A stretch of 64,000 bases of DNA, taken from contig JAOTOL010001641.1 of assembly GCA_034440575.1 (NCBI GenBank), positions 496,001 through 560,000 on the forward strand, given 5' to 3'. The translations under genes and the position numbers were made by a program. The DNA is from Imbricaverruca yamaguchii (lineage: Eukaryota; Arthropoda; Thecostraca; Neoverrucidae). Positions 22,136 through 32,982 of the stretch are shown in pieces (the first letter of the stretch is position 1; each line of letters starts with the position of its first letter). The notes under the pieces were generated by a model that saw nothing but the letters and a program-made list of their open reading frames with translations, was not told where the DNA came from and did no database searches.

Positions 22136-24640
22136 TCCGGTGACGAATAGGTCGCGATAGGGTGATGAATAGGGAGTGATAGGGTGATGCCCTCTCTCTG
22201 GCAGAAGGCCTCAAGTGGTTGTCTCTGAGAGCTAAAGCTACTGCAGTCTAGCAGGATGTGGCCTATGCTTAACGTGGTGTTGCAGGTGTCGCAGTGAGGT
22301 GTTTGTTGGTTCTCCTTTAATCGAGGCTGTGTTAGTTTTGTGCAACCGGTTCTAAGTCTAGTGAGGATGACCTCTTTCTCTCGATGAGACTGATCTGATG
22401 TGTTCCATGTGCCTATGGTTGGTTTTATTGCGTGGGCGTGGTTGGATTTGTGTTGTGTTGAGTTGTGTTGTGTCCATGTGTTCTGTTGGTGTTGGCGAAT
22501 GCGATGTTGTAGGAGTGGTTTGCAATCGTCTACCGAATATTCCACGCTGGGGTAGGTGTTCGATGCTAAGGCTTGCTTTGCGAGCCGGTCTGCTTCTTCG
22601 TTACCTGAGATGTTGGCGTGACCCGGAATCCAGAGGAAGGAAAAGCTCATGTTTACGTTATGGGCCACGACTTGTTGGATTCGATCAATGATGTGATGAG
22701 GACAGTCGTGGGTGTTGGTAATTGACTGTAGGACGGATTTGGAGTCTGAGCAAATCACTACGTTTCTGACTTTTCGCTTAATGAGAATGAAAATAGCGGC
22801 CAGAATGGCCATTGCTTCAGCAGAGTAGATAGAGAAGTTATCCGGTAGACGTTTGGAAAGTCTGAGACCTGGTCCAGTGATGCCGATGCCTACCTTAGCC
22901 TCGTGTTTAGACCCATCCGTGAATATGAGTGATTTGTGACTGTTGTCATCGGCGAACTTGTGAAAGAGACCTAGAATTTCCGCCGATGTGATAGTGGCTT
23001 TCTTCTCCGAGAGCAAGTACTCGACCTTTGGTTGACTGAAAGTCCAGAAGGGCCTAATGGGCGGTCGAGCTGCAGTGGATGGCATTGTGAGGTTAAGATC
23101 TGAGAGAGCCATGGCAACTTGAATGCTATATGGTGGAAGTCTGCGCGCAAATCGGCTCTTGTCGTATCTGCCAGGCATGAAGCAGTGGTGTGCCGGATGA
23201 TTTTGAATGGATTTGATTTTGATGTGGTAACGGCACAGGTGTTGTGTGCTCCTGTGATGGAGTGATGGTGTGTTTGAGTCTACTAGAAGACTAGCTATCG
23301 GAGTAGCGCTAAGGGCGCCTGTGGCTGCCCTGATGCAGTTGTTTTGGATAACTTCTAATTTTTTACTCTGACTTTCTGAAATTGTGGAAAAAATGATGCT
23401 GTTGTATTCTATGATGGGTCGTATGATTGGTGTGAAAGGTCGCAGAAGTGTTTTCCTGTCTCCGCCCCAGTCTGTGCCTGCAAGTGCACGTATTATGTTG
23501 ACGCGCTTCACGCTTCGCTTCGTGATGTCGGTGATATGGGTGTTGAAACTGAGTTTTTCGTCCAAATGCACTCCTAGGAATTTGAAACTTTTCACCTGCT
23601 CGATGGCTTTGCCATCGATTTTAAGTAACGTTTTCGGTGTGGGACGGAGACGACTGTATGTGACAGTGGCCGATTTTTGTGTGGACAGGGTGAAGCCCCA
23701 AGTTTTGCACCACTTTGCAATGTGGTCTAGTCCTGCCTGAACGTTTTTTTTTCAGCTTTCAGGAAGCATTGTGATGTTGTCCAGATTGCTCTGTCGTCCG
23801 CGAAAAGTGAGTATTGAAGTGAAGTGTCCCCGTGGTCGGCAAGTATGTCGTTGATCGTGATGATGAAGTGGCTCGGCGAAAGCACGCTCCCCTGAGCCAG
23901 GCCCTGCTCCTGAGTTGTGGTGTTTGATGTGATATTGCTGTATCGGACCCTAAGAGTCCTATCTCTGAGGAAGTTGAGAATGAAGTGTGCCATGTGTCCG
24001 CGTAGGCCTATCTTATGGAGTTTGTGTGTCAGCGCTGACTTGTGTACTCGGTCGAAGGCGGCAGTGATGTCTAGGTAGGCAGCTATTGTTGTGCGTTTGA
24101 TGTATAGACCACTTTTGATGTCATGCACTAACCTAATGAGATTGTCTGTAGTTGATTTTTGCCGTTGGGAGCCGCATTGAAATTCGTCGAGCAGGTCGTT
24201 GTGTTCCAGAAATTGCCTCAATCGTGTGTTGACCATGCGTTCGACCAGCTTGCTAGCACAGCTAGTAAGTGAGATGGGTCTATAGCCTTTTGGGGTGGAG
24301 TGATATTGGTGCGGCTTTGGCAGTGGTATGACTACGCTCTCCCGCCAGGATGTGGGAAACGTGTCGGTTTGGTACAGTTCATTTATGGCCGTTAGTAGAT
24401 ACATTAGGGAGTTTTTGCTAAGACGTTTAAGAAACTGGTAATGCATGTCGTCCGGCCCAACCGACGTGTTTCCACACTTGCTGAGGGCAAGTTCTAATTC
24501 GTGCATAGTGAATGACTGATTGTAGATTTCTCTATTGTCAGAGCTAAAACTTGCTTTGCAGGCAAGGGCGTCTAGGACGCTTACTATAGTGGTGTCATAG
24601 TTGCTGTTGCCGGATACGCTGGCGTAGTGTAGTTTAAAGT
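22093..24640 (-). pseudogene. LINE D, Jockey/I-type reverse transcriptase plus RNase H, 5'-truncated
   Basis: The minus strand opens near 24640, upstream of the first Met at 24506, with the connector before the reverse transcriptase (truncated 5' end). It then carries GPDDMHYQFLKRL, YRPISLTSCASKLVERMV, YLDITAAFDRV, GLAQGSVLSP and the catalytic FADD. A frame change falls in an A8 run near 23745-23752. Reading resumes to 23595-22093 with an RNase H domain (LIFTDGSKHEAKVGIG, the ICSDSKSVLQSI block and IPGHANISGNEEADRLAK) and a C-terminal Cys/His cluster (CDTCNTTLSIGHILLDC). The reading at the very end crosses into flanking DNA. RNase H downstream of the reverse transcriptase is typical of I/Jockey-related arthropod elements. 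The endonuclease and ORF1 are missing. Confidence 0.85.
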
Positions 24641-25437
24641 GGTCCTTTTATTTTCACTCAAACACCGGTATATATACGACACAGCCTAGACTATACAGCA
24701 TTTAACAAGCAGCGTTTTGATTGGTGAACTCGCGCGGCGCAGTAGGCTATATTGTATGCCGGACATTGATTGGTCAGTCGAGACAGCGGCCATTGCTCGG
24801 GGGGCGTGACGGGGTCAAAAGGTGCCACGTGCTTGCACCGGGCGGGCGACGGCACTGGCTTCCGTGCAGACGAGAGTTGTGGGAGGCGTGGCGGCTGGCG
24901 GCACAGCAACCTGCCAGGATGGAGCCCTTCCGGCCAGAGGTGGTCGTCTGGGTATGTGGGGAATTCCACGTTTTGATAGGGCCACATTCTCCGACGAGTT
25001 CACAGATAGGCCAGTTCCGGCGTGTGCGGTACGATTATCGGCCGGATGCAAGATAGGCATTCTTGAGATTCCGAACTCTGTAACATATATTTAATCAAAT
25101 TAAGCCTTCCATCTTGACTAACAACACGTTGTTCCACTATATTTTGATATCCGAAGTCACAGATGTTCCAAAAATATACACACTCAATTGCAGCGGAAAA
25201 AAACACCTTTGTGAAACGTGTAGACGTCGATATTAGAACAATGTGCCAGCTCGTTATATAGGAGGCACTTCGACAGACTTGCGGGACCCCTAAATATTCT
25301 TCAATTTAAACTAAATTTTATATTTGGAGTTTACTCATCCAACGTTACCAAACGACAGATGATCCCGTGATAACTTCAACCGTTTCATTTTTTAACACCA
25401 TAATATACGTATGCATATAATATGGGTATATATATAT

Positions 25438-25441
<4 letters not shown>
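24641..25441. other. no gene recognised
   Basis: GC-rich CpG-containing stretch (24780-25050) followed by AT-rich sequence. ORFs on both strands lack recognisable domains. An abrupt change at 24640 marks the LINE D 5' truncation point. Confidence 0.35.

Positions 25442-25521
<80 letters not shown>
25442..25521. repeat. (CA)n(TA)n microsatellite
   Basis: A short CACACA run followed by about 65 bp of TA repeats. Confidence 0.95.
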
Positions 25522-25528
<7 letters not shown>

Positions 25529-27060
25529 TGTCCAGTAATGCACATTCAGATACGTGTTTCTGCGATATTTTAATCTTGTAGTGCCATCTTGGAAATATAT
25601 GCAAATTAGAAGGTAGATAGATACCAAGGTACCTACCTAGGTACGATGTTGGTGCGCTTTTTATATCTGGTTTCACATTAGTATATGTCTTACGTATATA
25701 TGCACCTAAAGTGAAAACTAGGAACAACGGCGAAATATACACGGAAGTACCCATCTGCTCTCACTGACGCCGACTGGCATAACCACAGGGCTGCGGGACA
25801 AAAAAGAAAAGAAAACGAGTGCCTGTTGAGTAGGAAGTCCGCTCAACACTTTACTGATGGCAAGTTGCCACACACCTGTAGTTGTGCATGCGGAATACGG
25901 CTTGTATTTGCATGTATATGATTGATGCGTCGCACGTCAGTGAGAGATGATGGTCGTAGAGAATTCCGAAGGCAGTCAACAATATAGAATCACATAGGAA
26001 TGCACTAGTATGGCGGACGCGTACACGCCACACCCCCTGACCAATGGACTCCTTTTTCGGGATCCCAGCGCCGTCTGGCGGCTGAGTTTCAGTGCGCCTG
26101 CGCATGGGTCCATTCGCCGCTGGCTAAGGCGAGGATGAATCATGCACACGGAATATGGCGCGTTGCTTTGATCATCGCACTTAGCTCACCGACGCACAGT
26201 GTAATAACTCAAGGGAAAAACTGGCCATAAATGCATTTCTCGATTATTTTTGTATGCCGTATTTCTTGTGCCATTATATCAGCAAATGATGGAAGCAGAC
26301 TAAGTCACAGTTTTCATGAAAGTTTTCTCAAAATTTGATATAGAAATAAGTCAATGAACGTGGACAACATTACGTGTGGAAAAACGACGCACACGTGCAC
26401 AAATGTTGTCGCAGTTTCACGATTGACAAAAGTAAGCTGCATTCTAAAACCTGGACAAGTGAGATATGAAATGATAGCTGAGAACATTCGCATTGCGTTA
26501 AGCAATTCAAAAAGGCATACACCAACTAGCAACATGCTATTTGTTGTCAAACAATCTGTAATTGCAATAGTCGTTCAACTTTTTAGTACCTCGAAGTTCA
26601 AGTAAGGTTTAAAAAAAATGCACAACAGCGCACAGCCAGAGAACAATCTCAATGAAATCAGGGATCCTTCGACAATATGTGCCGCAAGTTTCGGCTGCAC
26701 CTAGCCGCTCTAACACCGATAGTGATCAATTGTATCCCGGCAGGCCTCGGTGCGGGCGGTGGCCAGCTCGGGCGACACGGGTAAACCCGAGCCGGACGCC
26801 GCGACGCGTCGGCTGGCGGGGTGTCTTGACCGGGTAACCTGATCCAGTGGTTGCCATGCCAACAAGTCTCCTTACTGACGAGACGACTGAGTCGAGATAG
26901 GTCACGGCAGGGAAGCTGTCTTTGCCTGTAAGGCTCGGGTTATTGTGGTTGGACATTGCGTACAGTGAACATGGAGGTGTGCGTTAGCAGAGGAATTGGT
27001 GGACTTGTTAACCAGTGCAAAAGCATCTGGGCGTGGGAACTATTATGCTCATGTGTTTAA
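25522..27060. other. no gene recognised
   Basis: AT-rich, then GC-rich around 26730-26830, where GCTCGGG and CCCGAGC face each other in a small hairpin. No supported gene or RNA. Confidence 0.35.
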
Positions 27061-27081
27061 TTATAGTTTGCAGTTGACCAT

Positions 27082-27579
27082 GGAGAAAATCCCTCCGGGA
27101 TCCCTCAGATGTGAGTCGTCGATTGTGGACTTGAAAAAGGCGACCGACTTATCGCTAAGAACTTAAAAGGAAAGTGGGTTAAGTGCATGAGAGTCCAGAA
27201 CAAATTCAGAAGTCGGTTTGCGACTAATATTTCGGGAGACGAGTTGTTCTCTGTGTCCCTGAAGCGTAGTGACCACGTCGTGAGTGATGATGAAGCCAAG
27301 ACCGGCCTTGATGACGAGACCGTGAAGAGAGCGCGAGGGCGACCAACTAGAGTCTACGATCGCCTCAGCGCCCGTTCTCAGCGTCGGGCATCCTCAAGAG
27401 TTACTCAACAGCACAGTTTTCTGCAGCTCGTGGAGGTTGCTGGGCAAAGTGCTCGTGCTGAGGGCATGAAGGACGCAGCTTTCGTGTTGCGACAGATAGG
27501 GTCATCACCGAATCGGCCTAGCAAGATTCGCTGGGTTCTCAGAAGCTCTGAAGTGAGCCAACCTGAGTGCATATCCTAG
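27082..27579 (+). CDS. hypothetical protein, GRP/RSxRR motif (possibly transposon-derived)
   Basis: I do not recognise this gene with confidence. The reading frame is open from about 27118 (no ATG until 27187) to a stop at 27577-27579. It contains GDRLIAKNLKGKWVKC, then an acidic stretch (SDDEAKTGLDDE), then KRARGRPTRVYDRLSARSQR. The GRP-x5-L/Y-x3-SxRSxRR pattern resembles the end of a leading region in several repetitive arthropod proteins I have seen, which may be transposon-derived. An ATG at 27082 (MEKIPPGSLR) lies in another frame and is followed by a candidate donor (GTGAGT, 27111-27116), so an exon boundary or a frame break may join them. The C-terminus (VLRQIG...SKIRWVLRSS) has no known motif. 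Confidence 0.35.
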
Positions 27580-28240
27580 TGATCCATTTTGGCGTAATTT
27601 CAGCCACTTAGGACGAGATCTTGTAATTATAAGGTGAAATTTACAATGCAGAATGTTGGAGTAATTTCAGCTACTTATGACAAGATCTGCGCAGCAATTA
27701 TACGGCAATATTTACACTGCGCAATACTCGCATAACAAAAGGTCACTAACATTCATCCGATATATGAGCGCCAAATGACTTCACTTATGACGTTATCATG
27801 ATGTAATCATGGATGACCGGCCGTCGATATTTTAATACAAAGTACACTAGATACTCATGAAGGTGTGTGCACAATTTGAGCTATCTATCTTAATTGGTTC
27901 CCGATATATTTCTTTGAAGGAAAATGAGTGGAGCGGAATGCTCCCTTCCCTCTAGCAGGTATCAGCTCTGGCATTCCTTGGTTAGGCAATATTGAAGACA
28001 ACAATCTTCCCTATATGACACAAATTTTAAGCTCTTTCGACTAAGACCAAAATCTCCCCGGTAACTAGCATACTTTGTCCGCTACGATTTATGGCCAGTT
28101 TTCCCTCGAGTTATCACAGTGTGCGGCGTGCCGATGGATGTTGCAGCCTGCGACACGTCACCAAAACAAGCAACGGATATCCAAATACTAAGGACAAAGA
28201 TAATTCACCTGATGTCACTCAGGTCAGTATTGTCGGTCAC
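27580..28240. other. no gene; short direct repeat
   Basis: GTAATTTCAGC(C/T)ACTTA(G/T)GAC(A/G)AGATCT occurs twice (about 27594 and 27660), each followed by AATTAT, a ~66-bp imperfect tandem duplication. Nothing coding was seen. Confidence 0.4.
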
Positions 28241-28254
28241 ACCACATATATATT

Positions 28255-28336
<82 letters not shown>
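28241..28336. repeat. (TA)n microsatellite
   Basis: About 90 bp of TA repeats with a few interruptions at the left edge. Confidence 0.95.
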
Positions 28337-28339
<3 letters not shown>

Positions 28340-28494
28340 AAGCAAATGGGGTCCGCTACACAAATTTGGTCAGCGTTGGTTTCCGATGTATAAAATCACG
28401 CTGAGTTCAAAAATGCTCATATTGAATGTTGAAAATGCCGAAATCATGGAGAAAATCCACTTTCTTTAAATGCCCTCGGGGCAGTATTCACGCG

Positions 28495-28512
28495 TGACGT
28501 CACTCGATAGTA
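28495..28512 (+). promoter_or_regulatory. CRE-containing block, left copy
   Basis: TGACGTCACTCGATAGTA starts with a perfect palindromic CRE (TGACGTCA, a CREB/ATF site). It lies 170 bp before the ATG at 28672. An AATATAAACG stretch near 28540 could serve as a TATA-like element. The same 18 bp occurs inverted at 29947-29964. Confidence 0.55.
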
Positions 28513-28671
28513 AGCCAAATGGCGCATACGAGACAAACAATATAAACGCGTATACAAGGTGGGAAGTTCATACGGCCTTGGGAAGTTCGTTCGTTGTGGA
28601 GGGTATCTATTAGTGTTTTGAGACATATTTTTCGCATTAAAGTCAGTCAGATTGGACTATTAACTGGAAGG

Positions 28672-28799
28672 ATGGAGCCTGGGTATGTAAAAGCGGATTC
28701 TAGAAACCTCCCTGACATAAATCACATCATGGTAGCTGAGTTTTTCTCCAAGTCCGACCTCCACGTGTCTGCTGAGATCCGGGCGGTGAAGAATCAGAG
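28672..28799 (+). CDS. first coding exon resembling SWIM/YqaJ-type repetitive protein N-terminus
   Basis: The ATG opens MEPGYVKADSRNLPDI, followed by a MVAEFFSKSD stretch and SAEIRAVKNQ. It ends in CAGAG followed by GTGAGA, a good splice donor, with 42 codons plus two bases in the exon. The motif order GYVKADSRNLP, a MVxEF block and SAEIRxVK resembles the start of a multi-copy animal protein family with a SWIM zinc finger and a YqaJ-like nuclease domain. This is from memory and based on one exon. I could not find the next exon in the 3 kb downstream. It is preceded by a CRE 170 bp upstream and faces the THAP exon on the other strand. Confidence 0.4.
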
Positions 28800-29646
28800 G
28801 TGAGACATGATGGTTACAGGGGGGTTTGAGATTGTGGTACAGGAGGGCGGGGGAGCAGCAGCTGGCATAATTTATTTATGCTACTGGTTTTACCAATTAA
28901 AACTGGCTGGCAGAAAATGCTGGTGGCAAAAAGGATTTTAGTAGGAATGATGACATCAGTTGGCTGCCTATGGCTGATGGATATGGCTACATCCACAGCA
29001 ATCTACAATTTCATAGACTTTTCCCCATGTTTGTACAAGGGGGGGGATATATAACATGCATCAAAGGTGGTAAATGCAATGAATAGGTTAGGGCATCATT
29101 ACTCCATATCATGCACATAGTGTCCCCTAAGACAAGTATGATGGTCATAATTTGGCCTTGTTACTTGTAAGTTGGAATTTACCCCTGACTTTATGACTTT
29201 ATGACTTTTATATAAACAAAGGCAGGAAAACAATCTTTTGGTTACAAAAACCAAATAAGGCAGCTGATCTGGATGATCGATTGTCACATGAGCTGGATGA
29301 TGGCCAAATATTTCGTAAACAGCATCAGCTAATCAGCGGTGGTCATAGTTTTCTCTACAGGATGGTGTCTGGCATTACCCACTGTCTGGGATTGCCCTGC
29401 CTTCCCCTACTGTACAAATGAGCATTGACAGCATTGACTAGGGGCAAAGGTGGATCCAAGGGGTAGTGAAATGAATCCATTGACAGTTATTGCATACACA
29501 CACATTACAAGAAACGAAAAGTGGTCTCGCTGAGACCCAGCACCCAAAATAGGAGTTTTAGTCCCCTCACAGTCTGAGCAGTGGGCAAAAATTGTACAAA
29601 TTGAATTTCTCCAGTTTTTCCATTTTCAGGCAGAGGTTGAACTTAC
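28800..29646. other. interval between convergent exons
   Basis: The 847 bp between the two donors contains three CTTTATGA-type units (29191-29215), recalling the LINE element 3 tail, and a G8 run near 29040. No exon of either gene could be recognised, so if both genes are real each lies in the other's first intron. Confidence 0.4.
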
Positions 29647-29850
29647 CTCAAAATGATCTTCACAGCAGAACCAGGGAGCAGAAGACACCAAACTGTCCTT
29701 ATCGTCACGCCTCGCCATTTGGGCCCATTTACGTCGGGGTTCAACAGCACGGGGTATTGGTAGGAATATTTTGTTAGGCGTGAGAGAGGTAGAATTAGTG
29801 CACTGAGGCACAAAACACCACTTATAAGTCACAGTTGAGCTCATTTTCAT
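29647..29850 (-). CDS. THAP-domain zinc-finger protein, first coding exon
   Basis: The minus-strand ATG at 29850 (another Met two codons on) opens a 68-codon exon ending in GAG followed by GTAAGT, a strong donor. It encodes a THAP module, a C2CH zinc-dependent DNA-binding finger: Cys12-x4-Cys17, the conserved Trp in RRKWAQMARR (Trp42), and Cys63-x2-His66 followed by Phe67. The usual C-terminal AVPxxF box should lie in the next exon, which I could not find. THAP domains occur in transcription regulators and in P-element-like transposases, so the protein may be either. A CRE (29957-29964) and a CCAAT box (AGCCAATCAG near 29976) lie upstream, as expected for a promoter. Confidence 0.75.
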
Positions 29851-29946
29851 GGACTTTTACGCACAAATTCTAAACTCTCGCCAGCACGCTATTTTCCCAC
29901 CATCGTCAGGCGCAAATAACCTTGTAAATAATACCCTTGGGAGTCG

Positions 29947-29964
29947 TACTATCGAGTGACGTCA
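29947..29964 (-). promoter_or_regulatory. CRE-containing block, right copy (inverted)
   Basis: This is the exact inverted copy of the 18 bp at 28495-28512. It sits 107 bp upstream of the THAP ATG (minus strand), with a CCAAT-type box further upstream and a further half-site ATGACGTAA near 29999. Confidence 0.55.
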
Positions 29965-30785
29965 GTGCTTTGTCAGCCAATCAGATTATTGGAATTAAAT
30001 GACGTAATTAATAGGTTTTTAACAATTTTTGTACTTTTTAGCTTATATAAATCACAAATAACAAGCACACACTGACTTATAATTTAAAGCACATATACCC
30101 AACATAATCTTTACCGGGCTCAAAAAAGTGTAGCAGACCCCATTGAATAGCAATAATACTCAAGGTTCCACATTTTAATAAAAAGTTTTACTAAACAAGT
30201 TTCTCGTCTTGATCAATATACTTACTAAAGTATTTAGAGGATTTCTTGATTTGAGGCACAAGTTTTGGTAAAGAACCTTGAATATTTGTCACATACGCCC
30301 CTTTTCTTCGTTTACTTTCCTATGCAAAGCTTTTACTACGTGTTCCCGGAGCCTTCTGGGCCGGGATGGAGTGAGGGGAGTGAAGAGTTGGTCTGTATTG
30401 AGGCATGGTAATCTGAAAATTTTGTAATGCATTATGACAGTTTGCTAAGGTCGGTGATATGATACCCTTATTTATACTAACGGTGTGAAAATCCACGGTT
30501 CAACTTTCAGCGGCTGTGAGTACCTACCTTGTGTGTTTGCATAAGAGGCACGATGTGACGCCGGATTATTGACAGAAGATCGAATTATCGCTGATTTTGC
30601 AGTTTATGGTAATTTGTAAATTCTTGGCATTCTGCTTTCCAATACAATACTTGTGAAGGTGGTTAACATGGTGCCGCCACTCATTTCCTCTGCAAAGGTA
30701 TCCTTTTATTCTGGAAGGAAACACAGGGTCTTCAATTATCACACTTGAAGTATCACTCCTCATACCTCACACTATATTTAAATCA
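29965..30785. other. no gene recognised
   Basis: AT-rich sequence upstream of the THAP exon. No other exon or RNA was seen. Confidence 0.35.
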
Positions 30786-30789
30786 ACAA

Positions 30790-32455
30790 GGTCAATAGTC
30801 AGTTTTACAGCTACAATTTGCTCTCCTGTCTAGCTGCTCTTGATCCTTCCAAAGCGATATTTGCTGCAACTAAACATTACAGACATGAACTAAACAAGTG
30901 CCTATGTACATCAAGTTTTTTTATATTAATAAGAATTGGTTTCAATAAATTTTATCAGCTAATTCATGCAAAAAAGTCTCTCAGTGGTGAGAATACAACT
31001 ATTTTAGATGGTTTCTTTTAGTATAATTTTCACTAAACTATTTTGTATTCCAAAACCATATCCCAATAGTTGACAAATATCATGTTAGTCAATAGTCAGT
31101 TTTACAGCTGAACTTTGCTTGCAGGTCCCAGGTCTCAGGAAAGAGACCTGGGATGAGATAGAGGAGAAGACCTGGCATAATGATATGCATGCATTAAAAG
31201 CAGCCACCAAATATAATCATCACATCAATGTTTATAGTCAAATAGGTTTTACTGTACATGATGCTGAAATAAGTAAAATTAAACTTACAAACATCAGTAA
31301 GTTGCAATATGCTTTCTGATTTATGTGGAGACTGCACTAAGCTCTACTGCATATGGCAGCCAACAAATGAATTCCAGTAAGCAAATTTGCACCATAGTTA
31401 AATTAGCAAAGCATATGGTTGTAAGCCAACTTCCTGAGCAATGGCAGACAAAATAACAAAAGGATGTTTACTCAATGTCAACAAAGTTTACCTACCTGAT
31501 ACTCCTATCATGCTAGGAGTATCCATACCTGATGCTCCTAACATGCTCACACCAAACAACTAGTGGGCGCTAAATGACCAACCATGGTCGATGCTCCCTA
31601 AAACCACAATCACACACACCAAACAACTAGTAATTATTCACAACACACCCCATGAGTGGGATACACATGCACAAACTTACTTGTTACTTGCCATGTATTG
31701 CGATATAGGTTTCAGAATATAAAGTGGTCTAAGGACAATTATACTAATGTGATCCATCTAAAATCAGGTAATTCTCGCCATGACAAACAATTTTTTCCAA
31801 TGGTAAAGCTGAGAAAATCAATTGAAACCAATTCTTTAAAAAAAAAATTATTTCTATTCTTTTTAATTTTTTTAAATTCTCATTAATATCAAAAGCTCTT
31901 CAATGTACTTTTTTAGTTCATGTCTGGAATATTTAGTTTATGGGAGGAATAACTTGGGAGGCTCAAGAGCTAGTAGACAGGAGAGCAAATTGCCACTGTA
32001 AAACTGACTAGTGCATGAATGTCCTCCTCATGGGGTGTGTTAATATTTATCAGGTGTGCAGTGTGAGCGGGTAAGGAGTGTCAGGCATGCATTTATAAAC
32101 TTGGTTGACATCTATTATGCATACTTTTGTGATCATTTTCTCTACCATTTCTCAGGAAGTTGGCTTATAACCTCATCCTTTGCTTATTTAACCACAGCAC
32201 CAATTTTGTATCTGGCAGTCCTTTGTTGGCTGTCATATTCAGTAGAGCTGTGTGCAGTCTCCACATAAATCAGAAAGCATATTACAATTTGCTGATGTTC
32301 ATAAGTTTAATTCTAATTATTTCTGCAGCAGTGATAGTCAAAGATTTTTTGTTATTAAAAATGATGTGAGAATTATATTTTTTGTAATTTATAATTTATG
32401 CAGATCATTATGCCAGGTCTTCTCAGTCTATCTTGTTCCTGAGACCATGTGACCC
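30790..32455. repeat. complex palindromic repeat (modules A, B, C)
   Basis: Module A (about 30795-31080) recurs inverted at 31690-32015. Modules B and C (31119-31680) recur inverted and in mirrored order at 32013-32452. Anchors are CCCAGGTCTC...GACCTGGCATAATGAT (31119-31180) against ATCATTATGCCAGGTCTTCTC (about 32403), and GTAAGCCAACTTCCTGAG (31424) against CTCAGGAAGTTGGCTTATAA (32152). Modules A and C also occur in the inverted duplication around Arf6 (49171-49640 and 58665-59130). No ORF is supported. This is a mobile-repeat family of unknown class. Confidence 0.75.
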
Positions 32456-32520
32456 ATGAGGAAACTTCTGCTGTAAAACCAGCTACTGTCAGCTGTTGGT
32501 GACCCCACTCAAAGTATGGT

Positions 32521-32660
32521 GAAGACATAAAGACATAAAAGATTAGTGCAACTATGAGCCACAAGGGCCCTTCTTGGTTGCACTCTGTACACTCAACTAG
32601 TTGCCCACCAAATCCATTAATCAGCCCACCTTGTAATACTGAAAAGCAAGCCCTCTATTC
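32521..32660 (-). mobile_element. L2-like LINE element 2, 3' UTR part
   Basis: ATAAAGACATAAAAGATTAG, then GTGCAACTATGAGCCACAAG and on to GAAAAGCAAGCCCTCTATTC match the 3' UTR and tail of element 1 (10495-10640). The match stops at CTTATAAT, where the (AAT)n tail of LINE B begins, and resumes at about 40995. So this is the 3' portion of the L2-like copy at 40992-42745, displaced by the LINE B insertion. Confidence 0.75.
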
Positions 32661-32661
32661 T

Positions 32662-32718
<57 letters not shown>
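32661..32718. repeat. (AAT)n, tail of LINE B
   Basis: About 58 bp of AAT repeats. In minus-strand sense it is (ATT)n following GAAATAAAGGGC, as expected for a LINE 3' tail. Confidence 0.9.
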
Positions 32719-32719
<1 letters not shown>

Positions 32720-32982
32720 CCCTTTATTTCGCACCTCTCTCAGTACATATCTGGGATACCATACAACACACAATGCCTTCATGCATACAGACCAGCAACA
32801 CAACCAAACTGAGACAGCAACCATGGTGCCACATCTGCTCCATTCTACCCTGGGTCATGCACATGAGCCTGATAAGCTCTTTCCAGTACAATTCCTTCCA
32901 GCTGTGACCTAAATGTGTGTTTGATGTCAGCTTTACTGGCCACTGATCAATCCATAGATACAAGTTCATATTCATACCTAAT

